Source: DASPKS01 sp035628035 (GTDB taxonomy: Bacteria; Bacteroidota; Rhodothermia; Rhodothermales; Rubricoccaceae). Taken from it: 19,764 nt of DNA. A model generated the notes under the pieces. It did no database searches, had not been told where the DNA came from, and was given only the letters and a program-made list of their open reading frames with translations. Below are positions 7,256-13,150 of the stretch, piece after piece. The stretch lies in NCBI GenBank assembly GCA_035628035.1, contig DASPKS010000060.1:1-19764 (forward strand), given 5' to 3'. The stretch's first letter is position 1. Each line of letters begins with the position of its first letter. Made by a program: the position numbers and the translations under genes.

Positions 7256-7648
7256 TCAGGCCGTCGGCGGTCCCCGAGAGAGCGGCACCGTGACCGCATG
7301 CGAGGGTGCGGCGTCGGCCGCCGGGACGAAGCCCCCGTAATGAGGAGGCGGGTCGACGGCGCCCGTGTCCCCTACGAGCAGTTGCACGGAGAGTCCCTCG
7401 CAGAGCACGCATACCCTGTCGTCGGCGACATCCACGGGGCAGTGCTGCGTCCACTCGTCGCCATGGCCGTCCGTGGGCGTGTGGTGGTGGTGCGAGGCAG
7501 TACGCTGCTCGCGCTGCGCAGCGGCCCACGCCGCCGCCTCGTAGAGCCGGTGCAGGGCAGGCCCCGCCAGCCCGCCGACGAGGAAGACAGCGAGGAGGAC
7601 GGGGGCGCTATGGGCGTTCCAGCGGCGCACGGTAGACTGGCCGGGCAT
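7256..7648 (-). CDS. Small membrane-anchored His/Cys protein, partner of the TonB receptor
   Basis: A 130-residue product with one hydrophobic segment at about residues 14-32, probably an uncleaved anchor or a signal. It then has a polar region with HHHH near residue 53, HGDEWTQHC and CVLCEG near residues 79-84. The His cluster and the paired cysteines suggest metal binding in the periplasm. The arrangement recalls the small Cys-containing proteins (DUF2946-like) often found beside copper or zinc TonB receptors, but the match is by general pattern only. The gene ends 72 bp before the receptor start and is probably the first gene of that operon. The upstream neighbour on this strand is tRNA-Cys with its terminator, so the promoter should lie in 7649-7695. 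No clear -7/-33 pair or metal-regulator box was seen there. Confidence 0.7.
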   Translation of the reverse strand: MPGQSTVRRWNAHSAPVLLAVFLVGGLAGPALHRLYEAAAWAAAQREQRTASHHHHTPTDGHGDEWTQHCPVDVADDRVCVLCEGLSVQLLVGDTGAVDPPPHYGGFVPAADAAPSHAVTVPLSRGPPTA

Positions 7649-7694
7649 CGGCCACGCCGGGTAACGACCGAAACAGGGCTCTAGTTCGTCGCTA

Positions 7695-7729
7695 CCAAAA
7701 CGCCCCGCTCGCGGAAGGCGAACGGGGCG
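7695..7729 (-). terminator. Intrinsic terminator of the tRNA-Cys unit
   Basis: On the minus strand CGCCCCG, then TTCGCCTTCCGCGAG, then CGGGGCG forms a strong stem (7701-7707 with 7723-7729) followed directly by TTTT. It starts a few bases after tRNA-Cys. Confidence 0.85.
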
Positions 7730-7732
7730 GGG

Positions 7733-7803
7733 AGGTGCCGAGCGGAGTCGAACCGCTGTAGAGGGTTTTGCAGACCCTTGCCTAACCCCTCGGCCACGGC
7801 ACC
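7733..7803 (-). tRNA. tRNA-Cys (anticodon GCA)
   Basis: Minus-strand cloverleaf. The acceptor is GGTGCCG/CGGCACC and the discriminator is U. The anticodon stem is AGGGT/ACCCT around loop CTGCAAA, giving GCA. The T arm is AGCGG-TTCGACT-CCGCT. CCA is not encoded (CCC follows). Confidence 0.95.
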
Positions 7804-7809
7804 GTGCGC

Positions 7810-7817
7810 GAAAGATA
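7810..7817 (-). promoter_or_regulatory. -7 promoter element of tRNA-Cys
   Basis: On the minus strand TATCTTTC, within GCCGTATCTTTCGCG, ends 6 bp before the tRNA 5' end. It is almost the same as GGCCGTATCTTCGCG before rpmB. No clear -33 element was seen. Confidence 0.45.
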
Positions 7818-7855
7818 CGGCCCTGCGCGCCCCGTGTGGGGACGCCGGGGAAGCG

Positions 7856-7930
7856 CGCGCCCGGCAGGATTCGAACCTGCGACCGGCGACTTAGAAGGTC
7901 GCTGCTCTAGTCCAGCTGAGCTACGGGCGC
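7856..7930 (-). tRNA. tRNA-Arg (anticodon TCT)
   Basis: Minus-strand cloverleaf. The acceptor is GCGCCCG/CGGGCGC and the discriminator is G. The anticodon stem is CGAC/GTCG around loop CTTCTAA, giving TCT. The T arm is GCAGG-TTCGAAT-CCTGC. It has no promoter of its own that I can see and is probably co-transcribed with tRNA-Pro upstream. Confidence 0.95.
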
Positions 7931-7952
7931 GGGGCCCCGGCGGCCGGGGCGG

Positions 7953-8026
7953 TCGGGGTGGCCGGATTCGAACCGACGACCTTCTGCTCCCAAAGCAGAC
8001 GCGCTACCGGGCTGCGCCACACCCCG
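7953..8026 (-). tRNA. tRNA-Pro (anticodon TGG)
   Basis: Minus-strand cloverleaf. The acceptor is CGGGGTG/CACCCCG and the discriminator is A. The D arm is GCGCAGCCCGGTAGCGC. The anticodon stem is CTGCT/AGCAG around loop TTGGG, giving TGG. The T arm is GTCGG-TTCGAAT-CCGGC. It is first of the Pro-Arg-Cys series on this strand. Confidence 0.95.
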
Positions 8027-8035
8027 CGGAAAGGC

Positions 8036-8043
8036 GGAAGGTA
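8036..8043 (-). promoter_or_regulatory. Possible -7 element of tRNA-Pro
   Basis: On the minus strand TACCTTCC, within GGCCGTACCTTCCGCC, lies 9 bp before the tRNA 5' end. It is a weaker copy of the CCGTAnCTT pattern seen before tRNA-Lys, tRNA-Cys and rpmB. Confidence 0.35.
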
Positions 8044-8087
8044 CGGCCGCCGCGGCCTATTTTGGCCCGCCTCACCCGTTCTTCCCG

Positions 8088-8540
8088 ATGGAAACGCGCC
8101 CCTCCGAACGCCACGCCGCCTTCCTCCGCACCCAGCAGGTGATCTGGCTCGCCATCCCCGTGGGCGCGCTGATGTTCGCCGCCGTCGTCCTCTTCGCGCT
8201 GCGGCCGGAAACGCTCGCGGCGGAGGCGCAGCGGGAGTGGTACTTCTACGCCGCCGCGCTCGTCAGCGTCGTTGCCATTCTGGCGGGGTTCGCGCTGCAG
8301 CGGCGGGTGAGCGACCGCATGGCGTCGGCCGCGACGGACGCCGAGGCCCTCGCCGCGATGCAGACGCTCGGCCTCGTCTCCATCGCCGTCATGGAGGGGT
8401 CCGCTCTCTTCGCCGTCGTGATGGTGCTCCTCACGGGCGAGACCGTGCACCTCGCGTTCGTGGTCCCCTTCCTCGCCTTCGTCGCGCTCTTCTTCCCGAC
8501 GGCCGAGCGGTTCAACGGAAGGATGGGGCAGCGGCGCTGA
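8088..8540 (+). CDS. Four-helix inner-membrane protein of unknown function
   Basis: A 150-residue product with four predicted membrane helices at about residues 18-38, 51-70, 95-116 and 120-137. The N-terminus is basic/polar (METRPSERHAAF) and the C-terminus is short and basic. The loop at 71-94 is polar (QRRVSDRMASAATDAEALAA). I do not recognise the family and see no catalytic motif. The start at 8088 is the only sensible one: the hydrophobic pattern begins shortly after it and tRNA-Pro lies just upstream. There is no Shine-Dalgarno sequence. TATTTTGG at about 8058 could be a -7 element. The gene runs towards the DUF4295/bL33/bL28 operon and the two share a hairpin region at their ends. Confidence 0.8.
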   Translation: METRPSERHAAFLRTQQVIWLAIPVGALMFAAVVLFALRPETLAAEAQREWYFYAAALVSVVAILAGFALQRRVSDRMASAATDAEALAAMQTLGLVSIAVMEGSALFAVVMVLLTGETVHLAFVVPFLAFVALFFPTAERFNGRMGQRR

Positions 8541-8542
8541 GG

Positions 8543-8582
8543 AAAACGACGAGGGCGGCCCGGTTTACCCGAGCCGCCCTCG
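8543..8582 (-). terminator. Intrinsic terminator of the rpmB operon, also at the end of the convergent gene
   Basis: A ten-pair stem, CGAGGGCGGC (8550-8559) with GCCGCCCTCG (8573-8582). On the minus strand it is followed by a CGTTTTCC tract, so it mainly serves the ribosomal operon. The hairpin could also stop the plus-strand gene that ends at 8540. Confidence 0.8.
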
Positions 8583-8604
8583 AAAGGCAGACCACGTAGG
8601 GCGC

Positions 8605-8781
8605 TCAGCTCGCGCGGGCGGCGCGGAGCTCGTCCTGCACCTGGCTGGCCTCGACCATCTTGGAGCGGAACTCGAAGGAGCCATTCGGCTTCTTCGAGGC
8701 CATGATGACCTTCGCCATCACCTTCTGGTCGGCGCCGGCGCCGCGGTTCGTACGCTGGTTCTTGGAGACCTTCTTCGCCAT
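8605..8781 (-). CDS. DUF4295 family small basic protein of the rpmB-rpmG cluster
   Basis: A 58-residue product that begins MAKKVSKNQRTNRGAGADQK, then VMAKVIMASKKPNGSFEFRS. The MAKK start, the Lys-rich middle with KVIMASKKPNGSFEF, and the position right after bL28 and bL33 fit DUF4295, a family found almost only in the Bacteroidota group. It is probably ribosome-associated. A phylum-specific ribosomal protein called bL38 has been described from Flavobacterium johnsoniae, and whether that is this family should be checked. It is the last gene of the operon, 33 bp after rpmG, and the terminator follows 22 bp after the stop. In many Bacteroidota ftsY follows next, but not here. The tail is shorter and more Ala/Arg-rich than usual. 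No SD is present. Confidence 0.8.
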   Translation of the reverse strand: MAKKVSKNQRTNRGAGADQKVMAKVIMASKKPNGSFEFRSKMVEASQVQDELRAARAS

Positions 8782-8814
8782 CGTCGTAGGGGATGCGTAG
8801 GGCGGGGGCCGCGC

Positions 8815-8985
8815 CTACTTGATCTCGCGGTGGAGGGTGTGCTTGCGCAGCGTGGGGTTGTACTTCTTCAGCTCCAGGCGCGCCGTCGTGTTCCGGCGGT
8901 TCTTCACCGTTGCGTAGCGCGAGGTGCCGGGGGCCTCGGTGCACTCGAGGATCACCTGGATGCGGACGTCCTTTGCTTTCGCCAT
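8815..8985 (-). CDS. rpmG: Ribosomal protein bL33
   Basis: A 56-residue product: MAKAKDVRIQVILECTEAPG, then TSRYATVKNRRNTTARLELK and KYNPTLRKHTLHREIK. ILECTE, NRRNT, LELKKYNPxLRKHT and the final REIK are typical of bL33, a component of the large subunit near the E site. Only one Cys is present and there are no CxxC pairs, so this is the zinc-independent (C-) form. It lies 26 bp after rpmB and 33 bp before the DUF4295 gene, all on the minus strand. The start context CACTCCGATGGC nearly repeats that of rpmB and has no SD. Confidence 0.95.
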   Translation of the reverse strand: MAKAKDVRIQVILECTEAPGTSRYATVKNRRNTTARLELKKYNPTLRKHTLHREIK

Positions 8986-9011
8986 CGGAGTGGGGGCTTA
9001 GCGGGCGGCGC

Positions 9012-9248
9012 TCAGACGCGGACGCCCTGGGCGCGGGCCTCGGCGAGGACCGCGCTGATCCCGTTCTTGTTGATCGTCTTCAGCGTCTGGGTCGACACGC
9101 GGAGCGTCACCCAGCGGTCCTCCTCGGGGATGTAGAACCGCTTCTTCTGGAGGTTCACCTCGAAGCGCCGGCGCACCTTGTTGTTCGCGTGCGAGACGTG
9201 GTTGCCGGACATCGGCCCCTTGCCGGTGAGCTGGTCTTTGCGGGCCAT
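9012..9248 (-). CDS. rpmB: Ribosomal protein bL28
   Basis: A 78-residue product that begins MARKDQLTGKGPMSGNHVSH, then ANNKVRRRFEVNLQKKRFYI. TGKxPMxGNxVSHAxNKxxRRFxxNLQxKRF is the bL28 signature of the large subunit. The position normally held by the first zinc-ligand Cys is Asp here, and no cysteines are present, so it is a zinc-free form. The frame is open further upstream to 9341, but homology begins at the ATG at 9246-9248. It is first gene of the rpmB-rpmG-DUF4295 operon. A promoter (9292-9323) gives a leader of about 40 nt. No SD is present. Confidence 0.97.
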   Translation of the reverse strand: MARKDQLTGKGPMSGNHVSHANNKVRRRFEVNLQKKRFYIPEEDRWVTLRVSTQTLKTINKNGISAVLAEARAQGVRV

Positions 9249-9291
9249 CGGAGCGGGGATCGTAAAAACGGGGAGGGGTGCGGATAGCTCG

Positions 9292-9323
9292 CGAAGATAC
9301 GGCCTCCCGGAAAGCCAGGACAA
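9292..9323 (-). promoter_or_regulatory. Promoter of the rpmB operon (Bacteroidota -33/-7 type)
   Basis: On the minus strand TTG (9321-9323), a 21-bp spacer and TATCTTCG (9292-9299) match the TTTG / TAnnTTTG promoter of Bacteroidota at normal spacing. The ATG of rpmB lies 43 bp downstream of the -7 element. Confidence 0.55.
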
Positions 9324-9363
9324 CCGCTCGGCCCCGCCCAAAGTGTGAGGCCCCGACGAATAG

Positions 9364-9382
9364 GAGGGCCTCTAAGGCCCTC
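9364..9382 (-). terminator. Perfect hairpin at the 3' end of the outer-membrane protein gene
   Basis: GAGGGCCT-CTA-AGGCCCTC is a perfect eight-pair stem just after the stop at 9391, and a third AGGCCCTC copy overlaps the stop. No U-tract follows, so it may be a 3'-end stabilising hairpin and not a full intrinsic terminator. Confidence 0.4.
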
Positions 9383-9390
9383 TTAGGCCC

Positions 9391-10632
9391 TCAGAACAGC
9401 CCGAACTGGAGCCGGAGGACGTGGTTGCGGCGGCCGAGCTGGCCCGCCGTGCGCCCGTCCTCCACGCCGAACCACGCGTAGTCGAGGCGGACTCCGGGGA
9501 GGGCGAGGCCAGCCCCGAGGGAGGGGTACCCCTGCGCGAGCCCCGCGCGGACGGCGAACACGGGCCCGACCTTCGCCTGCGCGCCGAAACGGAGGTGCGC
9601 GAGGAACGGCTGCTCGAAGTCGGACGTGGAGCCGCCCTCATAGTCGGCGGCGAGGGCCACGTCGCGGAGGAGGCGGCCCGCGCCGGGCGGGAGCGGCACG
9701 CGGTAGGCCGCGCCGACGCGGACGGTGCGCGGCACGGCGCGGCTGTTGAACCGTGCCTCGAGTTCGGCGATCTCGGCCTCGTCGTCGGGGTTGTCGCCGC
9801 CGCCGAGGACTTCGAAGCGGCCGGTCTGGCGGTAGTCCATCGGGCTGCTGAGGAGGTGGTGCACGGTGAGCCCGAGGTCGAGCCCGGGCACGGCGGCGTC
9901 GCGCGCGTGGAGCCCCACGTCCACGGCCACCCCGGTAGCGCTGAGGACGTAGAGGTTGTCCGTCTCGGGGTCGAGCTCCTCGACGAGCCCCGACTTCGCC
10001 GCGACGCGGCGGTGCGTCCACGTGGCCGTGGCGCCGACGGCGAGGGGCGTCGTCGGGATGCGGATGGCCGCGGCCACCGGCACGATCACGTCGAGCTGGC
10101 TGAAGAAGTCGAGCCGGGGGACGCCGATGCCAGCGTCGGCGTACTGGAGGCGGGAGCGGCCGTCTACGAACAGCCCCGCGCCGACGCCGCCGCGCCCCAC
10201 GCCCACTTGCACCGACGGGCCCAGGGCGGCGGCCTCGGCCATGCTCTGCCGGCGGCCCACCTCGAATGCCCGCTCGTAGAGCTCGACGAGGCGGTCGGGG
10301 TCCGTCCGGTTCATCTCCTCCAGCCCCTCCTCGATGGCCGGCTGGAGCTCGTCGCGGAAGAACGCGATCTTCTCGGCGACGTCGCTGCTCACGGCGCCCT
10401 GCGTCCCGGCGATGCCGACGCGCACGCGGCCGAGGTCGAGCCGCGCGAGGTGCGCCGGGTTGTAGAAGAACGCCGAGCCCTCGACGGGCACCGCTGCCGC
10501 GATGCCCCCCATGCCGAGCACGGCGACCGACGGCACGAGGGGGCGGGCGTCCTGCTGCAGCGGCCCATCGATCTGGGCCGCTGCCGGAACGACGAGGGCG
10601 AGCGCAAGGAGGGCGGCGAGGGAGGCGTGCAT
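9391..10632 (-). CDS. TraF/PorV-like outer-membrane beta-barrel protein
   Basis: A 413-residue product from the ATG at 10630-10632. Residues 1-20 are a signal peptide ending PAAAQ. The mature part has SVAVLGMGGIAAAVPVEGSA and FFYNPAHLARL, typical of the FadL/PorV/TraF-like barrel group in which an N-terminal segment plugs the barrel. Repeated amphipathic strands follow. The end, HVLRLQFGLF, has the terminal Phe of BamA substrates. The frame is open upstream to 10896, but that part overlaps the lipoprotein gene and is Arg-rich shadow sequence. It lies 29 bp after a TPR lipoprotein gene, so the two are probably one operon. Many such proteins are annotated 'conjugal transfer protein TraF', but there is no conjugation context here, so a conjugation role is not supported. 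The substrate is unknown. Confidence 0.8.
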   Translation of the reverse strand: MHASLAALLALALVVPAAAQIDGPLQQDARPLVPSVAVLGMGGIAAAVPVEGSAFFYNPAHLARLDLGRVRVGIAGTQGAVSSDVAEKIAFFRDELQPAIEEGLEEMNRTDPDRLVELYERAFEVGRRQSMAEAAALGPSVQVGVGRGGVGAGLFVDGRSRLQYADAGIGVPRLDFFSQLDVIVPVAAAIRIPTTPLAVGATATWTHRRVAAKSGLVEELDPETDNLYVLSATGVAVDVGLHARDAAVPGLDLGLTVHHLLSSPMDYRQTGRFEVLGGGDNPDDEAEIAELEARFNSRAVPRTVRVGAAYRVPLPPGAGRLLRDVALAADYEGGSTSDFEQPFLAHLRFGAQAKVGPVFAVRAGLAQGYPSLGAGLALPGVRLDYAWFGVEDGRTAGQLGRRNHVLRLQFGLF

Positions 10633-10661
10633 CGACGGGTAGGCCCCAGGGAGCGGAGGAT

Positions 10662-11588
10662 TCACTCGCCGCAGTAGGGCCCGAGGTCGTCGCGGATGCT
10701 CTCGTACGCCTCGATCACCGCTTGGACGAGCTCGACCGACGGCGTGTCGCCGCCGAGGACGTGGGCGCGGAGGTCGAGCGAGGCGAGCGCCTCGCCGAAG
10801 TCGCGGATGGCCTCCTCGGCCTGCGCGCGGAGCGCCTCCTCGTCGTCGGCGCACACGCCGATGTAGGAGGTCTCGCCGTTCTCGACGCGGTACCACGTGG
10901 TCTGCTGCGGGACGTCCTCGGTGAGGAAGAAGTACGCGTCGTAGAGGCGGGCGACGGCGTTAGCAGCGAGGACGGCGGTGATCTGGTCGTCGCTCAGCCC
11001 GAGCGCGCGCATCTCGGCGAGGGCGCCGTCGCGGTCGTAGACGAGCTGGCCGTCCTCGATCCCCTCGCACAGGCCTATGGCGCGGAGCGCCTCGGGGATC
11101 ACGGGCGGCACGTCGCCGCCGGGCCCCTCGTGGAGGATCGCCAGCACCTGCTCGATGAGGTCGCGGTGGCCGACGAGCTCGATGTAGTCCTCGATCGAGG
11201 TCGGGTCGAACGGCGTCGCGTGGGGGTCGTCGGCGTAGGGGCAGGTGGCGCCGAGGTTGGTCGTCGGGCTGGGCGACGGGGCGGCGTCGGCGAGCGGGTC
11301 GGTGAGGAACCGGGCGAGGCGGTTGATCTCGGCGAGCCCGATCTCCTCGCGGTCGAGGTACGACACGCCGAGCTCGGCGCGGACGGCGGCGTTCTCGGGG
11401 GCCGCCTCGTAGGCCTGCTCGAGGAGGCGGACGGCCTCGGCATGGCGCCCCTGCTGGCGCGCGATGCGGGCGTCGGTGAGGAGGTCGTCGACGGAGCCGG
11501 CCGCGGCGTTGTCGCAGCCGGGCACCGAGAGGAGGGCGAGCGGAGCAGCCACGAGGGCCGCCAGCAGGAGACGAGGGGGGGAAGTCAT
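10662..11588 (-). CDS. Predicted TPR-containing lipoprotein
   Basis: A 308-residue product. Residues 1-24 are a lipoprotein signal, and Cys25 in LLSVPGC is the probable lipidation site. One or two TPR-like helices follow at about residues 36-72 (RHAEAVRLLEQAYEAAPENA, then AVRAELGVSYLDR). The rest is mostly helical and acidic, with several further Cys (CPYADD, LCEG, GVCADD, final PYCGE) that could form disulphides in the periplasm. I do not recognise the family beyond this. It lies upstream of and close to the TraF/PorV-like barrel gene, so it may be its lipoprotein partner at the outer membrane; that is an inference. The ATG at 11586-11588 is chosen because the signal peptide starts there. 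The frame is open to 11636, but the extra residues do not improve the signal. Confidence 0.75.
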   Translation of the reverse strand: MTSPPRLLLAALVAAPLALLSVPGCDNAAAGSVDDLLTDARIARQQGRHAEAVRLLEQAYEAAPENAAVRAELGVSYLDREEIGLAEINRLARFLTDPLADAAPSPSPTTNLGATCPYADDPHATPFDPTSIEDYIELVGHRDLIEQVLAILHEGPGGDVPPVIPEALRAIGLCEGIEDGQLVYDRDGALAEMRALGLSDDQITAVLAANAVARLYDAYFFLTEDVPQQTTWYRVENGETSYIGVCADDEEALRAQAEEAIRDFGEALASLDLRAHVLGGDTPSVELVQAVIEAYESIRDDLGPYCGE

Positions 11589-11740
11589 GGGGGTTAAGCA
11601 GGGGCCGGCGGCGCCCACGTGAGAGCGTTCGTGCACACGGGTATCGTCGGGTGCACCCCTCTGCTAAACCGCTTCCGCGCGGCGATCCGTCGCGCCCGCG
11701 CTCCTTTCTTCGCCCCCATTGGCCGGGCCGGCTCGCCTCC

Positions 11741-13015
11741 TCACTCGTCGCCGCGCACGGCCTCGGCGGGGGCGACGGCCGCCGCCTGCGCGGCGGGGTA
11801 GACCGCGGCGAGCCCGCACAGCCCCACCGCCACCAGCGCCACGAGCGTCACGTCGAGCGGGCGGATGGCGACGGGGTACGCCGCGATGATGAACGAGTCG
11901 GACTCGGCGAGCGGGACCAGCCCCGTCTTCTGCTGGAGGAGCGCGAGCCCTAGCCCGAGGACCAGCCCGATCCCTGCGCCGAGCGCGCCGACGAGGAGCC
12001 CTTCCAGCAGGAAGATCCGGCGCACGTCGCGCCGCGCGGCGCCCATCGCCATGAGCGCGCCGAGGTCGCGCCGCTTCTCGATCACGATCATCGTCAGCGC
12101 GCCGACGATGTTGAACGCGGCCACGACGATGATGAGGACGAGGATGGCGCTGGCCGCCCACTTCTCCAGCCGCATCACGCGGTAGAGCGAGGCCTGGAGG
12201 TCGTACCACGTGCGGACGCGGAACCGCGCGGGGTCGAGCGATGCCTCGAGGCGGGCTTTCACGTCGGCGGCGGCGTCGAGGTCGTCGAGGCGGAGGTCCA
12301 CGCCGGAGACGCGGCCGGGGAGGTGGAACAGCCGCTGCGCCTCGTCGAGCGCGACGAACACGTGGCCGTCGTCGTAGGTCGGCTCGAGGGCGTAGACGCC
12401 GCGGAGGGTGAACGCCTGCTGGGGCGGGAGCCCGAAGGGGTACTGGAGCAGGGTCTGCTCGAGCGCAGGCGCCGAGAGGAGCGCGACCTCGCTGCCTTCG
12501 TTGCCGGCCGTCTCGGGGAAGAGCGCGAGCCCCGTGGCGAGCCCGGCACCCATCACGATCCCGGCCTCGCTCCCCTCCCCTTCCGCGCGCCGCGCGAGGT
12601 CGAACGCGCCGCCGGTCACGGCCCGCGCGACGACGCTGTCGAGGGCCGCCGGGTCTACGCCGCGCACGACGACGACCTGGTGGAGCTCCCGCGCGTCCGT
12701 CGCCGTGAGCAGCGCCTTCCCCTCGACGTAGGGCGTGGCCGAGACGACGTGCGCGAGGCGGAGGGCCTGCGTGCGGAGGGCCTCGGCGTCCTCGACCCCG
12801 CGCGCGCTGGCCGCCTCGATGCGGACGTGCGGCTCGTACGAGACGAGGAGTTCGCGCACCACCGCGTAGAACCCGTTCATCACCGACAGCACCACGACGA
12901 GCGCCGCCACGCCCAGCGCCACGCCGCCGACCGAGATCCCGCTGATGATGGAGATCAGCGTGACGCGCCGCCGGCTGGCGAGGTAGCGCCGGGCGATGAG
13001 CAGCCGGTAATCCAC
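11741..13015 (-). CDS. LolC/LolE-type ABC transporter permease (FtsX-like family)
   Basis: A 424-residue product with the standard LolC/E layout. The N-terminal amphipathic motif is DYRLLIARRYLASRRR. TM1 is at about residues 19-48 (ISGISVGGVALGVAALVVVL). A large periplasmic MacB-type domain spans about 50-265. Three more helices form the FtsX permease domain: WAASAILVLIIVVAAFNIVG, LLEGLLVGALGAGIGLVLGL and VTLVALVAVGLCGLAAVYPA. This protein extracts outer-membrane lipoproteins from the inner membrane together with the LolD ATPase and LolA. LolC and LolE cannot be told apart here, and Bacteroidota often have one LolF-like fusion or a pair. The start is a GTG at 13013-13015, set by the conserved YRLLIARRYL block. 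No lolD gene is adjacent. It is divergent from the plus-strand gene at 13151 across 135 bp, and two DnaA-box-like 9-mers overlap its start region. Confidence 0.9.
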   Translation of the reverse strand: MDYRLLIARRYLASRRRVTLISIISGISVGGVALGVAALVVVLSVMNGFYAVVRELLVSYEPHVRIEAASARGVEDAEALRTQALRLAHVVSATPYVEGKALLTATDARELHQVVVVRGVDPAALDSVVARAVTGGAFDLARRAEGEGSEAGIVMGAGLATGLALFPETAGNEGSEVALLSAPALEQTLLQYPFGLPPQQAFTLRGVYALEPTYDDGHVFVALDEAQRLFHLPGRVSGVDLRLDDLDAAADVKARLEASLDPARFRVRTWYDLQASLYRVMRLEKWAASAILVLIIVVAAFNIVGALTMIVIEKRRDLGALMAMGAARRDVRRIFLLEGLLVGALGAGIGLVLGLGLALLQQKTGLVPLAESDSFIIAAYPVAIRPLDVTLVALVAVGLCGLAAVYPAAQAAAVAPAEAVRGDE

Positions 13016-13150
13016 AATGGGGACAGGCAGTGGACAAGGGGCGCGGTTCTTCCTTTCCGAAGGAATGTCAGATCAGGATCTTCGATTTCCCGGTCGCGCC
13101 TTTCTTCCGTTCTTACGGGCGAGCCAAGCTACCACGCCGCCCCCCTGCCT

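Noticed and set aside
7253..7684. Plus-strand ORF of 143 codons
   Set aside because: It is antisense to the small His/Cys protein. The minus-strand frame has a membrane segment and metal-type motifs beside the receptor.
7241..7700. Fur/Zur box upstream of the metal-uptake genes
   Set aside because: I looked for an AT-rich inverted repeat of the usual kind and found none; only the GC-rich palindrome at 7217 is notable.
7804..8599. Plus-strand ORFs across the tRNA genes
   Set aside because: They translate antisense tRNA sequence; peptides such as AGFEPTT and ARPAGFEPAT are well-known artefacts of antisense tRNA genes.
10266..11597. Plus-strand ORF of 443 codons
   Set aside because: It is antisense to the lipoprotein and barrel genes, which carry signal peptides, a lipobox and a terminal aromatic residue.
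11664..13037. Minus-strand ORF of 457 codons overlapping the permease
   Set aside because: It has an Arg-rich composition in another frame. The 424-codon frame has the full LolC/E pattern.
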